Assembly (NCBI GenBank): GCA_024691625.1
Contig: JAILNL010000162.1
Location: 1 to 7,411 of the forward strand
Source: Schwartzia sp. (in: firmicutes)
GTDB taxonomy: Bacteria; Bacillota; Negativicutes; Selenomonadales; Selenomonadaceae
Length of the DNA stretch: 7,411 nt
Direction: 5' to 3'
Part shown: piece by piece, positions 6,139 to 7,411 of the stretch
Position numbering within the stretch: the first letter of the stretch is position 1
Layout: every line of letters starts with the position of its first letter
Notes under the pieces: model-generated
What the model was told of the DNA's origin: nothing
The model's database searches: none
What the model saw: the letters and a program-made list of their open reading frames with translations, nothing else
Program-made: the position numbers and the translations under genes

Positions 6139-7411
6139 CGTATACGCCGACGCATCTTGACAAGAAACTCAGTCCCTTCACGGGGCTTACCCGTGAAAGC
6201 TGGAGAGACGCGGGAAAAAAATTGCTTGAGGGCATTTTTTCACATTTAGACGGGATAGATGACCCGATAGTCATGCCCCGTAGGGAAACTGCGATTACTT
6301 ATCCTCACTTAAATGATCCTCCCGAGCAGCAGGATGCCCAGCGTCGGGCTGAAATTTTTGAAGGGCTGACGCGGTCTTTTTTCATTGCGTCCGTGCTGAT
6401 TCATGACGAGGCGGATATCAAGCTGTCCGATATTCCTCTCCGTGACTATTATAAAAAACATATTTTACGAGCTTGCACGCCGAATGACTCCTGTTATGTC
6501 AGTACTTATGAGGAGTTGCAGGATATAACGGGACACCAGGATCCTTTCCGCTGTTTTCAGCAGACCGTCGAGACCTGTGCCCTCGTGATAGGCCTTTGGG
6601 CATGCAAGGCAGAAATTTGGGACAGTTATACGCAGAAGGAAAAGGATACGGTGGCTAGGCTTCTGTCAAGCTTTGCCCATAACAACACGGTACCTCAGAA
6701 TTGGCGGCTCTTTTGTATGCTCGACCTTGCATTCCTATCAAATGAGGGCTACGAGATTGACGATCGGATCATGTATGACCATGCCCAGGCAATTCTTGCG
6801 TATTACGTCGGGGACGGCTGGTATCGTGACGGGCATAGCTTTGATTATTATTCCTGCTGGGCCTTCAATTTCTATGCACCCTTGTGGTGCCGCTGGTGGG
6901 GCTATGAACATGCGCCGGAACTTGCCGCGCGTTTTGAGGAAAACTCAAATGAGCTGATGAAAAATTACGGGCGTTTCTTTGACCGGGACGGCTGGGTCAA
7001 TATGTGGGGGCGGAGCAATATCTATCGTAATGCGGCCACCAGCGCTTTTGATGGAAATCTTTTTCTTAAAAACAGTACGGTCAATCCCGGCTGGGCGCGA
7101 CGCATTTCCTCCGGCGCATTATTGCAATTCATGGAGCGGGATGATTTCCTGTGGGAGGGAATTCCGACCCTTGGCTTTTATGGACAGTTTTCTCCCTTGG
7201 TGCAGGGCTATTCCTGTGCGGAGTCGCCCTTCTGGCTGGGCAAGGCATTCCTCTGCCTGCACCTGCCCGCCGATCATCCCTTTTGGACGGAAACGGAAAA
7301 TGAAGGGGATTGGGCTACGCTCGCCGATAAAGGAATTTTGACGACAACGCTTGATGGACCAGCCTTGTGTATGAGCAACCACCAGGAAACCGGTGCGACG
7401 ATCCTTCGTAC
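6132..7411 (+). CDS. DUF2264-family protein (PF10022), possible GH154 beta-glucuronidase, 3' truncated by window
   Basis: An open frame of 426 codons runs off the right edge; the family is usually some 600 residues or more, so the C-terminal part is missing. It starts at an ATG overlapping the GH88 stop by 7 nt, with AAAGGAG (6117-6123) eight bases upstream, so translation is coupled. DUF2264 blocks are clear: GIFSHLDGIDDPIVMPRRE near the N terminus, FEGLTRSFFIAS, FQQTVETCALVIGLW, NWRLFCMLDLAFL, a central GDGWYRDGHSFDYYSCWAF, and IPTLGFYGQFSPLVQGYSC later. The many Trp, Tyr and acidic residues and helical spacing suit an (alpha/alpha)-barrel glycoside-processing enzyme. No signal peptide is visible, so it should be cytoplasmic. 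From memory, some members were shown to be beta-glucuronidases (CAZy GH154, Bacteroides arabinogalactan work); this would fit beside GH88, but activity here is inference. A hydrolase of another uronate linkage is the main alternative. Confidence 0.88.
   Translation, partial: MVTYTPTHLDKKLSPFTGLTRESWRDAGKKLLEGIFSHLDGIDDPIVMPRRETAITYPHLNDPPEQQDAQRRAEIFEGLTRSFFIASVLIHDEADIKLSDIPLRDYYKKHILRACTPNDSCYVSTYEELQDITGHQDPFRCFQQTVETCALVIGLWACKAEIWDSYTQKEKDTVARLLSSFAHNNTVPQNWRLFCMLDLAFLSNEGYEIDDRIMYDHAQAILAYYVGDGWYRDGHSFDYYSCWAFNFYAPLWCRWWGYEHAPELAARFEENSNELMKNYGRFFDRDGWVNMWGRSNIYRNAATSAFDGNLFLKNSTVNPGWARRISSGALLQFMERDDFLWEGIPTLGFYGQFSPLVQGYSCAESPFWLGKAFLCLHLPADHPFWTETENEGDWATLADKGILTTTLDGPALCMSNHQETGATILR

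Noticed and set aside
6673..7341. Two + strand reading frames (6673-6957 and 6979-7341) of about 100 codons.
   Set aside because: They are out-of-frame shadows of the continuous DUF2264 frame, which carries the family motifs throughout.
1..7411. CRISPR arrays, insertion sequences, tRNA or rRNA genes.
   Set aside because: No regularly spaced repeats, transposase motifs, terminal inverted repeats or structural RNA signatures were seen.

Overview
The window looks like a carbohydrate-utilisation locus from a Gram-positive-type bacterium (Bacillota). The signs are a lipoprotein solute-binding protein of the LplA/YtcQ type, LplB/LplC-type permeases with no dedicated ATPase, strong AGGAGG-like ribosome binding sites and moderate GC content. 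Related layouts are common in Lachnospiraceae, Paenibacillaceae and Selenomonadales, but the genus cannot be fixed from this sequence.

Layout. Positions 1-98 hold the 3' end of an unidentified + strand gene, closed by a strong intrinsic terminator (124-149). An AraC-family regulator lies on the - strand (231-1052). A 245-bp AT-rich divergent control region (1053-1297) follows. It holds a 21-bp tandem repeat, a third inverted copy of the same element, candidate promoters in both directions, a small palindrome and a weak cre-like site. The + strand operon then runs: lipoprotein solute-binding protein (1298-2962), an intrinsic-terminator-like hairpin (2987-3031), permease 1 (3052-3999), permease 2 (4010-4903), a GH88 unsaturated uronyl hydrolase (4963-6138), and a DUF2264-family protein (6132 onward) cut by the window end. 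The last two overlap by 7 nt.

How it likely works (inference). Outside the cell, polysaccharide lyases not present here cut a uronate-containing glycan into oligosaccharides. The lipoprotein captures them, the two permeases import them with a shared ATPase encoded elsewhere, and the cytoplasmic GH88 removes the 4,5-unsaturated uronic acid from the non-reducing end. The DUF2264 protein, a family I recall being linked to beta-glucuronidase activity (GH154), could remove ordinary saturated glucuronate. The AraC protein probably senses an imported product, activates the operon and controls its own gene through the repeated element.

The most noteworthy points are the 21-bp-phased operator with an inverted third copy, the terminator inside the operon after the binding-protein gene, and the pairing of GH88 with DUF2264 behind one importer. 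No RNA genes, CRISPR arrays or mobile elements were seen.
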